Source: Nemertoderma westbladi
Taxonomy: Eukaryota; Xenacoelomorpha; Nemertodermatida; Nemertodermatidae
Assembly: GCA_032718475.1 (NCBI GenBank)
Contig: JAUCBJ010002203.1
Location: 1-21,808, forward strand
Length of the DNA: 21,808 nt
Direction: 5' to 3'
In this document: piece after piece, positions 18,541 to 21,808 of the stretch
How the letters are laid out: every line of letters starts with the position of its first letter
How positions within the stretch are numbered: position 1 is the first letter of the stretch
Notes under the pieces: generated by a model
Told to the model about the DNA's origin: nothing
The model's input: only the letters and a program-made list of their open reading frames with translations
Databases searched by the model: none
Translations under genes and position numbers: made by a program

Positions 18541-19172
18541 CGGGGAATCACCTTGATGTACGTACAATATAAATAACATCTCAATACTAAACGATACACT
18601 GCAAAATTAATTTAGGAAATCCTACTCCATACATAGATACAATACACGCTCATCGGCTCGTGGAGACTTTTATATAGACACAGTAAGACTAGATTATTCA
18701 CAACGATCCGTGAGTTTTCAAGGTCCTATGGTTTGGAATGAACTACCCCTGGAAATTCGAAAATGAAATCAAAGGTTTATTTACTAAAAAACTAAAAAAA
18801 CATATCTTAGCTCTATAATAAAATTAAAGAAATTCTAATAATACAAATTACTAACTCAACACAGTATCTCCCATAAGTTTGCGCCCAGCAGCGTATTGTA
18901 TCGTGGCGGAGTGGAATGGAACTGCTAATAAACTAACAAATTACTTCACAATTAAATTCAATCGAATCCTGAGTACTCCACAAAACCACACCCCCACCCC
19001 ATCACCACCCCCCCATAAAAATTCAAGCAGGTAAGCAGTCGAGCTACACTAGCTATGCTATTGCTCGACTGCAGTTGTAAGACTAATATCTTATACAAAG
19101 CAATTTCATGTGCTATTTATAATTGATGTATTATGAAAGAAATAAATAAACTAAACTAAACTGAACTGAACT
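18541..19172 (+). pseudogene. LINE ORF2 C-terminal end, 3' UTR and tail
   Basis: In frame around 18640-18765 the sequence reads SIHRYNTRSSARGDFYI, then SQRSVSFQGPMVWNELP and LEIRK before TGA. This is the C-terminal signature (NTRSS ... W..LP..IR) of CR1/L2-like LINE ORF2 proteins. Upstream traces go back to about 18555 with a stop. A 3' UTR with a C-rich run (18988-19015) and a stem-loop follows. It ends in AAATAAATAAACTAAACTAA and ACTGAACTGAAC, a short-repeat tail as such LINEs have in place of poly-A. It has the same orientation as the LINE at 13840-15825 and continues it with roughly 100 residues missing, so the two are probably one copy split by the composite element. A separate 5'-truncated copy cannot be excluded. 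Confidence 0.75.
19035..19072 (+). other. Stem-loop in LINE 3' UTR (10-bp perfect stem)
   Basis: GCAGTCGAGC (19035-19044) pairs exactly with GCTCGACTGC (19063-19072) around an 18-nt loop. It lies ~100 nt from the element's 3' tail. In several LINE groups the RT recognises a 3' UTR stem-loop to start target-primed reverse transcription, and this is a candidate for that role. Confidence 0.7.
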
Positions 19173-19214
19173 TCCACCCATAATTAGGAAAGTTGGACAT
19201 AGGTTTATAAGAGC

Positions 19215-19500
19215 AATGCGTTTGTTTGTGGTGTTTCCTATGAGTGTGTCAAGCTTTCCAGAGTACCAGACTTTATAATTTGGCATTGATTAACTTAAGT
19301 CCATGTTTCAACTCACTCCTCCCAATACTTAAATTGATACTTACTCTGAATAATTAAAATTGTAGAGACGCATAACTCTATGTGATCAACCGAAGTTTTA
19401 TTAAATATGGACGAGCCAAGAAGTCGAAGAGCCTTAATGAAAAATGAAGAGAAAACTTTGCCTTCTTGAATTACAGGCACGTAAATATGGAACTTACACA
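19215..19500. repeat. Diverged tandem duplication, copy A
   Basis: Matches copy B (19592-19874) along its length: GTTTGTGGTGT, CCTATGAGTGTGTCA, CTTTCCAG, TTGATACTTACT, ATGGA(C/T)GAGCCAAGA, GCCTTCTTGAATTACAGGCA. On the minus strand both copies keep an open stretch with PVIQEG and LGSSIFN-TSV. I do not recognise the family. It is either an unknown repeat or the remains of a duplicated exon. Confidence 0.75.
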
Positions 19501-19591
19501 TTTTTTTAGAGTTGTCATCCAGCGGCGTTTCGATACAGGGAATGTTGCTTCTATAACTTCAGAAAATATGTTGGATATATAGAATATATGG

Positions 19592-19874
19592 AATGCCGTT
19601 GTTTGTGGTGTCTCCTATGAGTGTGTCACGCTTTCCAGTACCAGAGACTTTATAAGTTGGCATTGACATGTTTTTCAGAGGGTTGTATTAGGCCTATTAT
19701 CGTTTGTATCCTAACTCCTCCCCAATACTTATATTGATACTTACTGCTAATAACTCTATGTAACAAACCGAAGTTAAATTAAATATGGATGAGCCAAGAG
19801 GTCGAAGAGCCTTTGAAAAATGAATAAAAACTTCGCCTTCTTGAATTACAGGCAAGTAAATATGCAACTTACAC
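19592..19874. repeat. Diverged tandem duplication, copy B
   Basis: The partner of copy A, starting ~377 bp downstream of it in the same orientation. It has a local replacement in the middle (CAGAGGGTTGTATTAGGCC), and lost a ~17 bp stretch near the ATAACTCTATGT landmark. The minus-strand open stretch shares KLHIYLPVIQEG and ALRPLGSSIFN with copy A but differs in several other codons and in frame after SSIFN, so protein-level constraint is not shown. Confidence 0.75.
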
Positions 19875-21547
19875 CTGGTTACTATTACTACTAAAATCCG
19901 CTGCTGCATTGAAGCTGCACATTGAGATGTTATGCTGGCTTAACAAAATTATTTTTGCCAGCACCATTAATTTTGCATTAAAATGCTAAATTAAAAATTG
20001 GTAACCCTATACCAGATATTTATTGCATTTTTATATTTTTAAAATGTTCTAGAACACTTGGCAGACCCTAAAATCAATTTTGTACCACATATATATCCTT
20101 AATATACCTTAGTATACCTATAACATTAATATGACATTATCTTTCCACAACCTATAAAATGTGACCACAACCTATGAAATGTGAACCCTCCCACCCTTAT
20201 ATGCGCGAAATTATTATCATGGAATCATAGCTTGATCATTGATGGGTTAAAATTTGACATGTGTAGAATTTTTTAACAGAACTACCGACTTCATCTTCTT
20301 TAAAATAAAATATAGCTAGTGTTTTCATGGAAATTGCTAATGGACGTGTTAATCTTCCATTTTAATGAATGTAATTATCGCACTCAAGGACACCATATGT
20401 TTGTTAGTTAATTAATGACATATTAGCAAGAATGTCATTCAGCAATCATTATTTCTTTAAAAGTACTTAATACTAATAATTTAGTTGTGTACAAATTTTT
20501 ATATTTCTGGTACATAATTTACTTTTTTTGACACTTTATTTTTGGCCAAACACTTCCTCTGATACATGCTTCTACACCAGTTTTATCTGTTTCTCAGATA
20601 TCAACAAAAAATATCACAGATTAATATAATTTTCAATAATTTTCCCACAGGTGATTTTGGTTGAGTGGCTTCATCTTATTTCTTTGGTGGCTATAATAAT
20701 ATAATAATAATATACATCGCCTTTCTGGGTGTTTTTCAAGGCACTACTGTACCCTACTGTAGGGACTACATATATATATATATATATTTGTAACAATAAA
20801 ATGTATCAAAAATAAATTTCAGTAAAAACAATCTAAAAAATATTCACTAACAAACAATTAGATTACAATGAATGCGAGATGAAATAAAAACAGTGTTATA
20901 CAGTAATGAAAATAGCAATATTTCTGTGTAAAAAGGTGGGTTTTCAGTTGGGATTTGAATAAAGTCAATGTTCCAGCGTGCTGTACATCTCTTGGGATGG
21001 AGTTCCACATAGTTAGAGTAGCGATCAAGAAAGAACGTCGTACTGCTCTAATTTTTCAACTAAATTTTTTATTGTTACGTAACCTTTAATTTAATTTACA
21101 ATGCGAATTATATAGGTATACACTACCTTAACAATAATATATATTTTTCAAATAAATAATCAGGTGCACCCCCGTTGATACATTTAAATGTTAGCGTGGC
21201 AATCTGAAATTCTATTCTATGCTTAATTACGATTCAACACCTGTGTTAGGTTGTCTTGTTTCTTCACGTACACTAATATAGTCGCGATTTTATATATTTG
21301 TCCATAATGAGCATAAAGCGATTCTGACCAGGTTTCCACACAAGCTCTTGTATGATAGATTATCTTGAGTACCCAATCAAAAGAACTAGAACTCTAAAAC
21401 TCTATAAGAACTCTATAAGTAATATTGTCGCAGATGAAGCACTATGTTGTAGGATTGGCTTCTGTGTTACTCCTGCACATGAATCATAGTCACCTTTTCT
21501 GATTCTGATTTCCCCAGTGTCTTCATCCAGAATTCATCGAAACTATA
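19875..21547. other. Non-coding AT-rich stretch with microsatellites
   Basis: A 20-bp unit, CCACAACCTATAAAATGTGA, is tandemly doubled at 20145-20184 with one change. TAATAA-type and (TA)9 microsatellites lie at 20691-20712 and 20770-20787. 20930-21040 (GGGTTTTCAGTTGGGATTTG ... GGAGTTCCACA) resembles, in my memory, a dispersed repeat seen in other aquatic animals, but I cannot name it. No coding region is recognised. Confidence 0.5.
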
Positions 21548-21808
21548 GTGTGGGGCGAGCCACGAAAGTAAACGAGCTTAGGATACAGGTACCTCTAACT
21601 CGGTGGGTCACTCAATCGGTGTGTCTGTTGTTCTGTCGCTCTGTTGTGTCCAATTTTAAACGTTAATGACTCAGCCAAATGTTAATGAAATTTAACCAAA
21701 CTTGCTACACATGTAGTCTGGCCAAAGTTTTGAAATTTTCCAAGTTGAATTTCCGTGTGTCCTTCGAGAAGCTAAGATAATAGCAATTCATTAGTTAATT
21801 AAGTTTAT
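21548..21808. repeat. Possible start of another element with the composite's hairpin end
   Basis: GTGTGGGGCGAGCCAC (21548-21563) is identical over 15 bases to the left terminus of the core at 16371-16385 and forms a GTGG/CCAC hairpin. No 21-bp minisatellite lies beside it. The rest (ATTTAACCAAACTTGCTACA at about 21690) looks like dispersed repeat DNA and runs off the window. Confidence 0.45.

Overview
The window looks like AT-rich DNA from an invertebrate animal. Clues are one compact eukaryotic gene standing in long non-coding stretches, tRNA-derived SINEs, non-LTR retrotransposons of jockey/CR1-like type, BEL/Pao, hAT and THAP relics, and microsatellites. There is no bacterial gene packing and there are no operons. 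A marine deuterostome or lophotrochozoan would fit, but the species cannot be fixed from sequence alone. Only one gene appears intact: a METTL27-like (WBSCR27 family) SAM-dependent methyltransferase at 3864-4601, on + and without introns. Everything else recognisable is a mobile element or the remains of one.

Layout. 18-733 is a nearly perfect ~715 bp foldback palindrome. 734-3863 is non-coding, with a 24-nt poly-C tract and a small 25-bp tandem repeat. 3864-4601 is the methyltransferase, with a possible poly(A) signal at 4961. 5340-5520 is the C-terminal piece of a hAT transposase (+). 6229-7228 is a decayed non-LTR retrotransposon (-) with GVRQG-like and YADD landmarks and the conserved C-terminal region; its 3' flank may run to an (AAT)n tail near 5713. 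It abuts a BEL/Pao pol relic at 7263-8374 (+), which covers the end of the protease, the linker and RT up to YVDD. 8530-8800 (-) looks like a non-LTR ORF1 (gag-like) fragment. 9826-11640 (+) is a second LINE relic, from the endonuclease GDFN to RT YADD. 12380-12823 (-) is a THAP zinc-finger relic with frameshifts.

The most striking part is 13577-19172. A third LINE (+) starts near 13840 and is recognisable through RT FADD to about 15820. Its C-terminal end (YNTRSS motif), 3' stem-loop and short-repeat tail follow at 18555-19172. A tRNA-derived SINE (14040-14304, -) sits inside it. Between the two LINE parts lies a 2.7 kb composite, 15826-18540. It consists of two related units in inverted orientation around a ~180 bp spacer. 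Each unit is a 21-bp minisatellite block, a core with ~26 bp imperfect terminal inverted repeats that can form a hairpin, and a second minisatellite block in the opposite orientation. This resembles a Foldback-type element. The left core alone carries a second SINE (16621-16753) flanked by a 13-bp target-site duplication, while the right core preserves the empty site. The nesting order can therefore be read as LINE, then composite, then SINE.

19215-19874 holds two ~285 bp diverged tandem copies of an unknown sequence. The last 250 bp, from 21548, begin with the same hairpin sequence that bounds the composite's cores, so a related element may run out of the window.
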